Assembly: GCA_946479435.1 (NCBI GenBank)
Contig: CAMLFX010000048.1
Location: forward strand, 1-22,873
From: an uncultured Sphingobacteriales bacterium
Lineage (GTDB): Bacteria > Bacteroidota > Bacteroidia > Chitinophagales > Chitinophagaceae
Direction: 5' to 3'
DNA: 22,873 nucleotides
Part shown: positions 1 through 7,005 of the stretch, in pieces
How the letters are laid out: every line of letters begins with the position of its first letter
How positions within the stretch are numbered: position 1 is the first letter of the stretch
Notes under the pieces: model-generated
Seen by the model: the letters and a program-made list of their open reading frames with translations, nothing else
What the model was told of the DNA's origin: nothing
The model's database searches: none
Position numbers and translations under genes: made by a program

Positions 1-106
1 TGCTAAACTTGCTCCCATTTTTCCTGCCGTAATATATCTTGTGACCGGTTCTGAATAGCACAAATACCACTAAGACTGAAACCGCTAATATTAACCACAT
101 ATTCAT
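1..106 (-). CDS. Partial N-terminus of a small membrane protein, unknown function
   Basis: An open minus-strand frame runs off the left edge. From the ATG at 106 it reads MNMWLILAVSVLVVFVLF, then a basic stretch (RTGHKIYYGRKNGSK). That is the pattern of one N-terminal membrane anchor with a positively charged cytoplasmic side. An in-frame ATG at 139 would add 11 residues (MLLHTSKRSLF), and another ATG lies at 100. I do not recognise a family from about 35 residues. The frame remains open upstream, so only the hydrophobic-then-basic composition supports it. It could be a short orphan protein of the accessory region or a chance frame. Confidence 0.35.
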   Translation of the reverse strand, partial: MNMWLILAVSVLVVFVLFRTGHKIYYGRKNGSKFS

Positions 107-234
107 AAAAAGAGAACGTTTACTTGTATGTAGTAACATCGTGCCATGTAATAACAACCAAGTATGGCTGGAGATATATTTTGTAGGGAACCTAAAATTT
201 AATGGTTCGACATTTCTATTTATCCAATTGAATA

Positions 235-330
235 TAAAAGCCGCTATAGTAGCGGGTTTACTATTGTGAATCTCTTTGGACGTTTATTGAACCGGAATAT
301 TGATGAACTTAAAGCTCTAGCAATACATTA
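235..330. repeat. Copy 1 of a diverged ~95 bp repeat with a hairpin head
   Basis: The block opens with a foldback: CCGCTA (241-246) pairs with TAGCGG (250-255) around a 3-nt loop, and flanking AAA/TTT lengthens the stem across one mismatch. Downstream, short blocks match the copy at 754-850 in the same order and at nearly the same spacing: ttggac (276-281), gaacc (289-293), atga (303-306) and taaagct (310-316). Offsets between copies drift only from 520 to 522, so an insertion or two separates them. There is no U-tract, so a simple terminator is unlikely. It ends just upstream of the ORF at 356. Confidence 0.5.
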
Positions 331-355
331 AATTGTTTGTTTCGTATATTGAATA

Positions 356-688
356 ATGGACGATAGCATTTTTTTTATAGCGAGTATGCCAGATACCCGC
401 CCAGCAGATTACTATATTGGATATATGGACGGGTGTGTCTTTATAGACTTTGACAATGGTGACAATGGGGAAATATGCCTGAAACGAATATCCTTTGATG
501 GATATGGTTGTTGCGATTTGGGAAATCTTTCTTTGCCTTTGACTCTTGACGACTCTAAAACTTTTAAGAACATCATTCAGGATAATATTAAAGATCAAAA
601 AACACTCGGTACAATAATAAAGAAAGCTATATCACTAAATTCTGAACATATTTGGAGGGATGCACTGAAAGAATATTATTTGATATGA
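356..688 (+). CDS. Small orphan protein (110 aa), unknown function
   Basis: I do not recognise this protein. It is 110 residues, soluble in appearance, with no signal peptide or membrane segment. The N-terminal half is rich in Asp, Gly and aromatic residues (YIGYMDGCVFIDFDNGDNGE), which suggests beta structure. The C-terminal half is lysine- and isoleucine-rich and probably helical (TFKNIIQDNIKDQKTLGTIIKKAI). Size and composition recall small immunity or antitoxin-type proteins, but no motif proves that. An in-frame TGA at 350-352 sits just before the ATG, which fixes the start. Base composition is clearly AT-rich (about 30% GC in places) compared with 40-53% in later genes. It lies alone between two related repeats (235-330 and 754-850), as a cassette-like unit would. 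Confidence 0.6.
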   Translation: MDDSIFFIASMPDTRPADYYIGYMDGCVFIDFDNGDNGEICLKRISFDGYGCCDLGNLSLPLTLDDSKTFKNIIQDNIKDQKTLGTIIKKAISLNSEHIWRDALKEYYLI

Positions 689-753
689 CAGCCATAATAT
701 TTAGTTATTGCATCAAATGCTATCATCGGCTCGATATTCATAAGGGCATTACG

Positions 754-850
754 ATGAAAGCTGCTATAGTAGTGGCTTTCATACTTTATGACCCGGATTG
801 GACTTACATCGCACCAAATCCATAATGACCTAAAGCTATTAACAACCTAA
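754..850. repeat. Copy 2 of the diverged ~95 bp repeat with a hairpin head
   Basis: It begins with a 29-nt foldback (754-782). ATGAAAGC pairs with GCTTTCAT, and the stem continues through wobble pairs to GCTA/TAGT around a tiny loop, about 13 pairs in all. The core GCTATAGTAG is identical to copy 1. Differences in the arms are mostly paired changes that keep the stem (CCGCTA/TAGCGG versus TGCTA/TAGTG), which hints that the structure is maintained. Shared blocks ttggac (798-803), gcacc (811-815), atga (825-828) and taaagct (831-837) follow. Positions 785-800 also resemble the 3' end of the tRNA-Arg gene downstream. Confidence 0.5.
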
Positions 851-888
851 CTCACCGATTTTAAAAACATTCAAGACTTGAATATGTT

Positions 889-1803
889 CTAATTGAAAGA
901 ACGTCTGAAATCCAAGGGCGACACACTGGTTTTAAGTTTAAATAGTTTGCTAAAGGACTGGGGATGTTCAAATCCTAATTCATAGGCTATCTCGCTGATC
1001 GAAGCCTGACTTGTCGACAACTGCTCCTTTGCTTTTTCAATCAGGTGGTTATGAATGTGCTGTTGTGCATTTTGCCCGGTAAGTGATCGCAGCATATCAC
1101 TTAAATAATTGGCACTGACGTTTAATTGCGCAGAAAGAAATTGGACAGTTGGAAGCCCCTGCTTTTGTGCGCCTGGTAACTTGAAGTACGTGTGTAAAAT
1201 GTCTTCTACCCTTTGAAGCAAATCGCTGCTTACCGCCTTACGGGTGATGAATTGCCGGCTGTAGAACCTGTTGGCATAATTCAGCAGTAATTCAATCTGA
1301 GAGATAATAACATCCTGGCTGAAATTATCAATTCTGCCTTTTAATTCTTCTTCAATACTTTGAAAAACAGAAATGATCGTGGTTTTTTCTTTCTCTGATA
1401 AGTGCAACGCTTCATTGATAGAATAGAAAAAAAAACCATACTCTTTAATTTTTCTGGCGAGTTCGTAACCCAGTAAAAAATCCGGGTGGAAAAGTAAAGT
1501 ATAACCAGATTGATCACTTAGTGATCCGTGCGCCCCTGTGATTTGATTCGGCGAAACAAAAAACATTCCCCCCTCTTTGAAATCGTAGTAGTGTTGCCCA
1601 TATCTGAACTTTCCCTGGAAGTTCATCTTATAAGAAATTTTGTAGAAGCTTAAGATGTGGGGAGTGGGAAGTCTTTCTAGCGAAATGGTGCCTGTGGCAT
1701 TATTTATCAGACTTACCAATGGGTGCATAGGTGCCGGTATGTCCAGCACCTTATGCAACCTTGATAAAGAATTGAATCTATGGTTAGATATTTCATCCTT
1801 CAT
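889..1803 (-). CDS. AraC-family transcriptional regulator
   Basis: This is a 304-residue DNA-binding regulator. The C-terminal ~100 residues form the AraC/XylS double helix-turn-helix: a first HTH around TVQFLSAQLNVSANYLSDMLR and a second around SISEIAYELGFEHPQSFSKLFK, followed by the usual P-x-DFRRS ending. The N-terminal ~150 residues look like the cupin-type effector domain of this family (KFRYGQHYYDFKEGGMFFVSPNQ). It is the second gene of an operon, starting 9 bp after the stop of the alpha/beta hydrolase. A local role controlling that hydrolase is therefore likely, which is inference. The effector cannot be read from the sequence. Bacteroidota carry many paralogues of this type next to hydrolases or oxidoreductases. 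Confidence 0.9.
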   Translation of the reverse strand: MKDEISNHRFNSLSRLHKVLDIPAPMHPLVSLINNATGTISLERLPTPHILSFYKISYKMNFQGKFRYGQHYYDFKEGGMFFVSPNQITGAHGSLSDQSGYTLLFHPDFLLGYELARKIKEYGFFFYSINEALHLSEKEKTTIISVFQSIEEELKGRIDNFSQDVIISQIELLLNYANRFYSRQFITRKAVSSDLLQRVEDILHTYFKLPGAQKQGLPTVQFLSAQLNVSANYLSDMLRSLTGQNAQQHIHNHLIEKAKEQLSTSQASISEIAYELGFEHPQSFSKLFKLKTSVSPLDFRRSFN

Positions 1804-1812
1804 ATTGCCTGC

Positions 1813-2742
1813 TTATTGTTTGCTTTCAATGCTACCCAATGCACCCTGTACTCCGTTAAGGGCTTTCTTTGCATCTTCCCAACTTAAATCGTTTGGATCA
1901 AATGCACTCCGAATATACGCAAGAATGCTTTTGCATACAAAGGCAACACGCTCTGGGTTTTCATCACTTGTCTCCAGGGCATCATAGCCTGATATACCGC
2001 CAAAGATATGCTCAGCGCCAAATATCGTAAGCAGGTCCTTAGGACCGGGACTTTGGTAATATGCGTCTGCACGCCAATTGTCCACATCGGAAAACATGAG
2101 GTTTTTATCTTTGTCGCCATTCACGATAAGTGCGGGTAAAACCATGGTGTGGAAATTAGATTCGGCCAATACAGGGTAATGCTGTCTCGCGGCTCCGTTA
2201 AATCCTTCGGGTCCACCAGACACGCCAATCAGTACCCGGGCTTTTAATCTTGGTTCTGCGGCATTCACTATTTTACCAGTTACGGGATCCGTTACTTCCA
2301 TACCAGCCAGCATAGCTACCGTCTGGCCGCCCATGGAATGGCCAATCGCAGCAACTTTGGTTTTATCAACCCTTTCGCTCAAACCTGGTACTGTGAAAAT
2401 AATTTCGTGCAGATGATCGAGGATGTATTTCATGTCCTCTGCTCGCGAATTCCAAAATAAGGGTGCTTCGGGAATGGATGGGTCAAGCGTCAGTGTTTTG
2501 GAATCCTGGTGTGTCGGTTGAATGACGACAAACCCGTGTGAAGCAAAAAAATCAGCAAGAGGTCCATAACCTCTGTAGGAAGAGAGAAAGTTAGAGGCGC
2601 CATGCCCGTGCGAAAGAAGGATGACCGGCAGGTCGTTTCCGCTGGCAGGAGCAGAAACTTTTATTTCCATGTCTACGTGGCGGCCGGGAACTGATAATAC
2701 AACCGGACTAAAGGCGATAATTGGAGCTTGTGACTGTTTCAT
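1813..2742 (-). CDS. Alpha/beta hydrolase, chlorophyllase/PAF-acetylhydrolase-like
   Basis: A 309-residue cytoplasmic hydrolase of the alpha/beta fold. Visible motifs are the oxyanion-hole strand LLSHGHGAS (residues 42-50), the nucleophile elbow GHSMGG with Ser136, a probable acid in LIVNGDKD (Asp210) and the catalytic His in GAEH (His245). This layout matches the predicted dienelactone hydrolase, chlorophyllase and PAF-acetylhydrolase group. The natural ester substrate cannot be told. No signal peptide is seen. I chose the ATG at 2742 because the homologous part starts there and A-rich sequence precedes it. The frame stays open to an ATG at 2845-2847, which would add 35 residues, but that codon lies inside an inverted repeat next to the promoter. 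It is first in an operon with the AraC regulator. Confidence 0.85.
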   Translation of the reverse strand: MKQSQAPIIAFSPVVLSVPGRHVDMEIKVSAPASGNDLPVILLSHGHGASNFLSSYRGYGPLADFFASHGFVVIQPTHQDSKTLTLDPSIPEAPLFWNSRAEDMKYILDHLHEIIFTVPGLSERVDKTKVAAIGHSMGGQTVAMLAGMEVTDPVTGKIVNAAEPRLKARVLIGVSGGPEGFNGAARQHYPVLAESNFHTMVLPALIVNGDKDKNLMFSDVDNWRADAYYQSPGPKDLLTIFGAEHIFGGISGYDALETSDENPERVAFVCKSILAYIRSAFDPNDLSWEDAKKALNGVQGALGSIESKQ

Positions 2743-2841
2743 TTTATTATTAATCAATTTTTGATATAGGCAAAGTTCATCAGTCTTCAGCTCACCGGCG
2801 TAGTGAAATCGGGGCATTTCGTAGCCAAACTCCGGTAAGAG

Positions 2842-2867
2842 TAACATTCGCCTTGCTAAGAATGTTA
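2842..2867. promoter_or_regulatory. Inverted repeat in hydrolase operon leader
   Basis: TAACATTC (2842-2849) and GAATGTTA (2860-2867) form a perfect 8-bp inverted repeat with a 10-nt spacer. It lies between the promoter-like site and the chosen start of the hydrolase and overlaps the alternative upstream ATG. It could be a regulator site or an mRNA hairpin. No U-tract follows on the minus strand. Confidence 0.4.
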
Positions 2868-2876
2868 GAGGGGTAA

Positions 2877-2916
2877 TAAATAGCGTGCAAGCTATTTACG
2901 GTTTAACTTAGTCAAT
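2877..2916 (-). promoter_or_regulatory. Promoter with overlapping palindrome, hydrolase-AraC operon
   Basis: Read on the minus strand, ATTG (2916-2913) is followed after 18 nt by TAGCTTGC (2894-2887), a loose match to the Bacteroidota TTTG-N19-TAnnTTTG promoter. The -7 element sits inside a perfect 8-bp inverted repeat, TAAATAGC (2877-2884) and GCTATTTA (2891-2898), with a 6-nt centre. A palindrome over the -7 box is the expected place for an operator, and the AraC gene in the same operon is the obvious candidate ligand. Both assignments are inference from spacing. Confidence 0.4.
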
Positions 2917-3090
2917 CCGTTACTTTAGCCATTGGCAGTATCAACACGCTACAGTTTTTCGGCGGAGGAGAAGAAAATTAGAAACTAAACAGTACAGAAA
3001 TATGTCACCGCGCAGTCAGACGTAATAAGACTCGAACCGATGGACAAACAACTAAATGCATCGGATTCGACAGAAAAACACATCGAATCA
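2900..3090. other. Non-coding stretch with tRNA-like fragments
   Basis: No credible gene is seen between the hydrolase promoter and the tRNA-Arg terminator. A foldback joins TCGAACCGATG (3032-3042) to CATCGGATTCGA (3059-3070), with one bulged base and a 16-nt loop. Its left arm reads GACTCGAACCGATG, resembling the T-arm region of the nearby tRNA gene (GATTCGAACCAATG). Such fragments next to a tRNA 3' end are compatible with an integration scar, but no integrase or full tRNA is present. Confidence 0.35.
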
Positions 3091-3129
3091 AAAAGCCTTC
3101 AAAGTCATTGATTTTGAAGGCTTTTAATT
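3091..3129 (-). terminator. Intrinsic terminator of tRNA-Arg
   Basis: A perfect 13-bp stem, AAAAGCCTTCAAA (3091-3103) with TTTGAAGGCTTTT (3113-3125), has a 9-nt loop and lies 10 nt past the tRNA 3' end. The A/T ends of the stem supply a U-run in either direction, so it may act both ways. Confidence 0.8.
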
Positions 3130-3135
3130 TTCTTG

Positions 3136-3209
<74 letters not shown>

Positions 3210-3260
3210 AATTTGCGGTGGCAAAGCTAATTAAAAACTTCAAATAATCGGGGGGGAAGT

Positions 3261-4148
3261 CTATTCTTTACCTTTTACAGGTATGGGCGTAGGCGCCTGT
3301 CCATCTTTCAATGCGTCTATGGGTATCAGGTTCTGCACATAGTTCCAATATCCGTTATCCCATTTAAAACCATCATATTCGCCACTGGGCACATACGTGT
3401 ATTTGCGGTTGGGGTCGTTCACCTGCGATACCAGCTTATCGAAATATACAGCGTTCAGGTCGGCATCCCAGTTCATCGATGCCTGTACTTCCTTTTTATA
3501 TTCTATTATAAAACGGTTTATCCTTTCTGTAGGCCTGCCCTGTGAACGAACATTGAAAATAGGCGCACCAAATACAGGGCCCTTAGCCGTTATGGTCATA
3601 GGGTCCATCACTTTTTTATTGCTTATGGCGCTGGATGCATTAAGACCAAATAGCGTATATATCGTCTGTCCATCCACCTCATTGGGCATTATACGGTAGT
3701 ATAGTGCACCATACCATTTACCTCCGGTCAATACACTATCTTCTGCACCTTTGCTTAGGCTACCGCTATAATCGAATAGAGGATAAAGTTTTAACTCTGC
3801 ACTGTTCATTTGTATAGCGCCATAATACCTGCGTGTTATATCTGTTGGCGCTATCGACCAGTTAAATATCCTGAACGTTTTATCTTCAGGGTACAATATG
3901 TTTATTTTCTTTTGCAGTTCATCGAATGGATAGCTATAAGAACCTTGCAATTTCAGTGCTCTCACAAGCTGCTTTACAAATTTTTCATTGTACAATGAGC
4001 GTTCATCAGGTATAAAAGCATTGTACATAGAATCGGCAGTAACCACCAGCGAGTCTTCCATCACTTTTAGCTGTGCATCTTGCGCAAAAGACGCCTTACT
4101 CACTACCAATAATAATAAAACAATTAGTATTAAACTCTTATTGAACAC
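3261..4148 (-). CDS. Conserved secreted protein, unknown function (295 aa)
   Basis: The first 22 residues form a clear Sec signal peptide (basic start, then LILIVLLLLVVSKASFAQ), so the product is exported; no lipobox cysteine is present. The mature part is soluble, with no further membrane helix. I recognise it as a conserved Bacteroidota protein without known function, with conserved-looking segments SYSYPFDELQKKINILYPEDK, FRIFNWSIAPTDITRRYYGA, GGKWYGALYYRI and QVNDPNRKYTYVPSGEYDG. The start codon is GTG (4148-4146). A -7 box TAGGTTTG lies 19 nt upstream, which supports this start. It is divergent from the Fe-S gene at 4266 and follows, on the same strand, no close partner. A cell-envelope role is likely from export alone. 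Confidence 0.8.
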   Translation of the reverse strand: MFNKSLILIVLLLLVVSKASFAQDAQLKVMEDSLVVTADSMYNAFIPDERSLYNEKFVKQLVRALKLQGSYSYPFDELQKKINILYPEDKTFRIFNWSIAPTDITRRYYGAIQMNSAELKLYPLFDYSGSLSKGAEDSVLTGGKWYGALYYRIMPNEVDGQTIYTLFGLNASSAISNKKVMDPMTITAKGPVFGAPIFNVRSQGRPTERINRFIIEYKKEVQASMNWDADLNAVYFDKLVSQVNDPNRKYTYVPSGEYDGFKWDNGYWNYVQNLIPIDALKDGQAPTPIPVKGKE

Positions 4149-4167
4149 GGCCTGTAAACATTTACTC

Positions 4168-4175
4168 CAAACCTA
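4168..4175 (-). promoter_or_regulatory. -7 box for the secreted protein gene
   Basis: TAGGTTTG on the minus strand is an exact match to the Bacteroidota TAnnTTTG -7 consensus, 19 nt before the GTG start. That predicts a short leader of about 14 nt. No good -33 TTTG is seen. Confidence 0.45.
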
Positions 4176-4265
4176 AACATTTTTCCTTAAAAGCCTATGG
4201 CATAGTATTGTTAAACTATGTTTTTAACGTAAAAGCATTTATTTTCGGGCTTAAATACAGAGCGC

Positions 4266-5597
4266 ATGCATCTGATACAACAGATACTTTTCATATTACT
4301 TGCCGGTACAGCCATATTTTTATTCGCTAAAAAAGTGATAGAAATACGCCGAAACATTAATTTGGGTAGAAACGAAGACCTAACTGATAATAGTGGCCAA
4401 CGCTGGAAAAACATGACACTCCTGGCCCTTGGTCAGCAAAAAATGTTTAAAAGGCCCACCCCGGCTATATTGCACTTACTGGTATATGTTGGGTTTATCA
4501 TCATAAATGTTGAGATACTTGAAATCATCCTCGATGGCATTATTGGCACCCATCGGCTGTTTGCCCCGTTCATTGGCGGGCTTTATACTTTTTTAATTGG
4601 TTTCTTCGAAGTACTGGCTGCACTTGTATTAATATCATGTGTCATATTCCTTATCCGTCGTAATATTTTAAAAGTAGCCCGTCTTAACCAGCACGAGCTG
4701 GATGGCTGGCCAAAGAGCGATGCCAACCTCATTCTTATCACTGAAATAGTGTTGATGAGCCTGCTATTAACGATGAATAGCACAGATCTGATCCTTCAAA
4801 CCCGTGGTGTTGAGCATTATACCGCCACTACCCCATTCCTGGTATCCAGCCAATTGATGCCATTATTTTCAGGCTTGTCAACAAGTACACTTATGGGTAT
4901 TGAGCGTACTGCCTGGTGGTTGCATATAGCAGGTATTTTCGCTTTTCTTAATTATCTGCCGTATTCCAAGCACTTTCATATCATACTAGCCTTCCCCAAT
5001 GCATACTATATGCGTTTGCAACCACAAGGTGAAATAACTAATATGAAGGAGATACAAAACGAAGTGCTGTACATGATGCAACCGGAACTGGCACCACCAG
5101 CAACAGACGAGCAACCAGCACATCAACGTTTTGGCGCTAAGGATATCATGGACCTAAGCTGGAAGAATTTGCTGGATGCTTATTCATGCACAGAGTGCGG
5201 ACGTTGTACAGCCTCATGCCCCGCAAACATTACCGGCAAAAAACTGTCGCCGCGTAAAATAATGATGGACACGCGCGACCGTATGGAGGAAGTAGGTAAA
5301 AATATAAATACCAATAAAACCTTCCAGGAAGATGGTAAATCGCTGGTGCACGATTATATATCTGTTGAAGAGCTGCGTGCCTGCACTACTTGCCAGGCTT
5401 GTGTGGAAGCTTGCCCGGTAAGTATAAATCCTTTAGATATTATTCAGCAATTAAGGCGCTATCTGGTTATGGAAGAAAGTAATAGCCCGCAGGAGTGGAA
5501 CCTTATGTTTAGCAATATAGAGAACAATATGGCACCGTGGAAGTTCAGCCCCGATGAAAGAGACCGTTGGGCTGAGGAAATGTCAGCACAATCGTAA
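4266..5597 (+). CDS. Membrane-anchored 4Fe-4S dicluster protein (HdrC/NarI-like fusion)
   Basis: A 443-residue electron-transfer protein. The first ~250 residues hold five likely transmembrane helices (about 4-21, 66-91, 102-130, 154-170, 216-243) with histidines near helices (His70, His220, His236, His238) that could bind heme as in NarI-type gamma subunits. The C-terminal part carries two ferredoxin motifs, CTECGRCTASCP (Cys308-Cys318) and CTTCQACVEACP (Cys373-Cys383), each CxxCxxCxxxCP, for two [4Fe-4S] clusters. This resembles the predicted respiratory Fe-S subunits related to HdrC, GlpC and LutB. The next gene, 45 nt downstream, encodes the CCG-domain partner, so the two probably pass electrons between a quinone pool and an unknown soluble donor. 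The donor is not encoded here. The ATG at 4266 gives a typical helix right at the N-terminus. Confidence 0.85.
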   Translation: MHLIQQILFILLAGTAIFLFAKKVIEIRRNINLGRNEDLTDNSGQRWKNMTLLALGQQKMFKRPTPAILHLLVYVGFIIINVEILEIILDGIIGTHRLFAPFIGGLYTFLIGFFEVLAALVLISCVIFLIRRNILKVARLNQHELDGWPKSDANLILITEIVLMSLLLTMNSTDLILQTRGVEHYTATTPFLVSSQLMPLFSGLSTSTLMGIERTAWWLHIAGIFAFLNYLPYSKHFHIILAFPNAYYMRLQPQGEITNMKEIQNEVLYMMQPELAPPATDEQPAHQRFGAKDIMDLSWKNLLDAYSCTECGRCTASCPANITGKKLSPRKIMMDTRDRMEEVGKNINTNKTFQEDGKSLVHDYISVEELRACTTCQACVEACPVSINPLDIIQQLRRYLVMEESNSPQEWNLMFSNIENNMAPWKFSPDERDRWAEEMSAQS

Positions 5598-5642
5598 TTG
5601 TGACGCTTATAATTTCTAATTTAATTTTTTGAATTGAGTACG

Positions 5643-6425
5643 ATGCAGATAAAATCAATGGCGGAATATGCGGCGAATGGCGAAACACCCGAAGTGTTAT
5701 TTTGGGTGGGTTGTGCGGGTAGCTTCGACCAAAGAGCGCAAAAAATAACCAAAGCTTTTGCGCAGATATTAGATAAAGTAGGTGTGCAGTTTGCTATACT
5801 GGGCAAAGAAGAAAGTTGTACGGGCGATCCTGCACGCCGTGCGGGCAATGAGTTTCTGTTCCAAATGATGGCGTACAACAATATTCAGTTGCTGAATATG
5901 TACAATGTGAAAAAGATCGTTACTACCTGCCCTCATTGCTTCAATATCATAAAAAACGAATATTCGGAATTGGGTGGCAACTATGAAGTGATACACCACA
6001 CCACTTATCTGCAACAACTTATAAACGATGGCCGCGTGCGCCTGAAAGATGGCGGCGAATTTAAAGGCCGGAAAATTACTTATCATGATAGCTGCTACCT
6101 TGGCCGTGGCAACAATATATACGAAGCCCCGCGCGAAGTACTGCAAGCGCTGGATGTAGAACTGGTAGAAATGAAACGTTGCCGTACCAAAGGCCTGTGT
6201 TGTGGTGCTGGTGGTGCGCAAATGTTCAAAGAGGAAGAACCTGGCGCTACCCGTATCAATTTCGAACGTTCTGCAGAAGCTATTGATACCGGGGCAACCA
6301 TTATTGCCGCCAACTGTCCTTTCTGTACTACCATGCTTACCGATGGTGTGAAAAATAAAGAAAAAGAAGATAGTGTATTGGTAATGGATGTCGCCGAAAT
6401 GGTTGCCCGCTCACTTGCCGATTAA
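5643..6425 (+). CDS. CCG-domain Fe-S protein (HdrB/GlpC-type)
   Basis: A 260-residue soluble protein with two CCG (cysteine-rich) domains of the heterodisulfide reductase B / glycolate oxidase Fe-S family. The second is canonical: Cys151, then CCG at 186-188, then CPFC (Cys225, Cys228). The first is degenerate: Cys24, a single-Cys SCTG at 58-61 in place of CCG, then CPHC (Cys96, Cys99). Such domains bind a [4Fe-4S] or noncubane cluster and accept electrons from ferredoxin-type partners, here almost surely the preceding gene product. I took the ATG at 5643. An in-frame TTG at 5634 would add three residues (MST) and cannot be excluded, because Bacteroidota starts show little ribosome-site signal. 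The length and order of both domains are otherwise normal. Confidence 0.85.
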   Translation: MQIKSMAEYAANGETPEVLFWVGCAGSFDQRAQKITKAFAQILDKVGVQFAILGKEESCTGDPARRAGNEFLFQMMAYNNIQLLNMYNVKKIVTTCPHCFNIIKNEYSELGGNYEVIHHTTYLQQLINDGRVRLKDGGEFKGRKITYHDSCYLGRGNNIYEAPREVLQALDVELVEMKRCRTKGLCCGAGGAQMFKEEEPGATRINFERSAEAIDTGATIIAANCPFCTTMLTDGVKNKEKEDSVLVMDVAEMVARSLAD

Positions 6426-6482
6426 TAGATTTTGCTGATAGCTATTGAATTTAGCTTTACTGCTGCATCAAAATTTCTGATG

Positions 6483-6490
6483 TAACTTTG
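6483..6490 (+). promoter_or_regulatory. -7 box giving a near-leaderless transcript
   Basis: TAACTTTG exactly matches TAnnTTTG and ends only 4 nt before the ATG at 6495. From the usual distance, transcription would begin at or beside the start codon. No clear -33 TTTG is found. Confidence 0.5.
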
Positions 6491-6494
6491 CAAT

Positions 6495-7001
6495 ATGTTT
6501 ACTAAGGAACTGGAAGAATTATTACCCAAAGAATTTTCTGAGAATGCACGTGTTTGGATATACCAAAGCAGCCGTGCTTTTATTGAAAAAGAAGAGTTGG
6601 AAATAAATGAGCAGCTCCACCAGTTCTACGCACATTGGCAATCGCATGGCATACCCGTAAAAGGCTGGGCAAAACTTCTTTTCAAACAGTTCATAGTTTT
6701 TATAGCCGATGAAACCGATGTACAGGTTAGTGGTTGCAGTACCGATTCTTCTGTTCGCATTGTAAAAAGTATTGAGCGCCAGTACAGCGTTAATATGTTC
6801 GACCGGATGATGCTTACTTTCCTTGTAGATGGTAAAGCACAAATGCTACCTTACAATCAAATACAATACGCTTTAGAAAAGGGCTATATCAATAAAGAAA
6901 CTCCGCTATTCAATAATATAGCTGCTACTAAAAAAGAACTGTTTACCAACTGGCTGATACCAATAAAGGACAGCTGGCTTGCAGAACGTGTGCAGTTTTA
7001 A
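6495..7001 (+). CDS. Conserved Bacteroidota protein (often misnamed 'ABC transporter ATPase')
   Basis: A 168-residue soluble protein of a family widespread in Bacteroidota and frequently labelled 'ABC transporter ATPase'. The sequence holds no Walker A, Walker B or signature motif, so that label is not supported. Recognisable conserved segments are ARVWIYQSSRAF near residue 20, the middle stretch FIVFIADETDVQVSGCSTDSSVRIVK, with a conserved-looking Cys-Ser-x-Asp-Ser, FDRMMLTF, and the ending NWLIPIKDSWLAERVQF. No signal peptide or membrane helix is seen. It follows the Fe-S pair on the same strand after 69 nt, with its own promoter-like site. Function is unknown. The family assignment comes from recognition of the pattern and could not be tested here. 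Confidence 0.8.
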   Translation: MFTKELEELLPKEFSENARVWIYQSSRAFIEKEELEINEQLHQFYAHWQSHGIPVKGWAKLLFKQFIVFIADETDVQVSGCSTDSSVRIVKSIERQYSVNMFDRMMLTFLVDGKAQMLPYNQIQYALEKGYINKETPLFNNIAATKKELFTNWLIPIKDSWLAERVQF

Positions 7002-7005
7002 TACT

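Noticed and set aside
317..598. 93-codon frame antisense to the orphan gene at 356
   Set aside because: The plus-strand product has more protein-like composition and a stop just before its ATG; this one looks like a shadow.
2743..2847. 35-residue extension of the alpha/beta hydrolase
   Set aside because: No similarity to the hydrolase fold is seen in it. Its ATG lies inside an inverted repeat near the promoter. Not fully excluded.
3001..3060. A full second tRNA gene near the T-arm-like fragment
   Set aside because: Only a T-arm-like stretch is present. There is no anticodon arm, D-arm or acceptor pairing.
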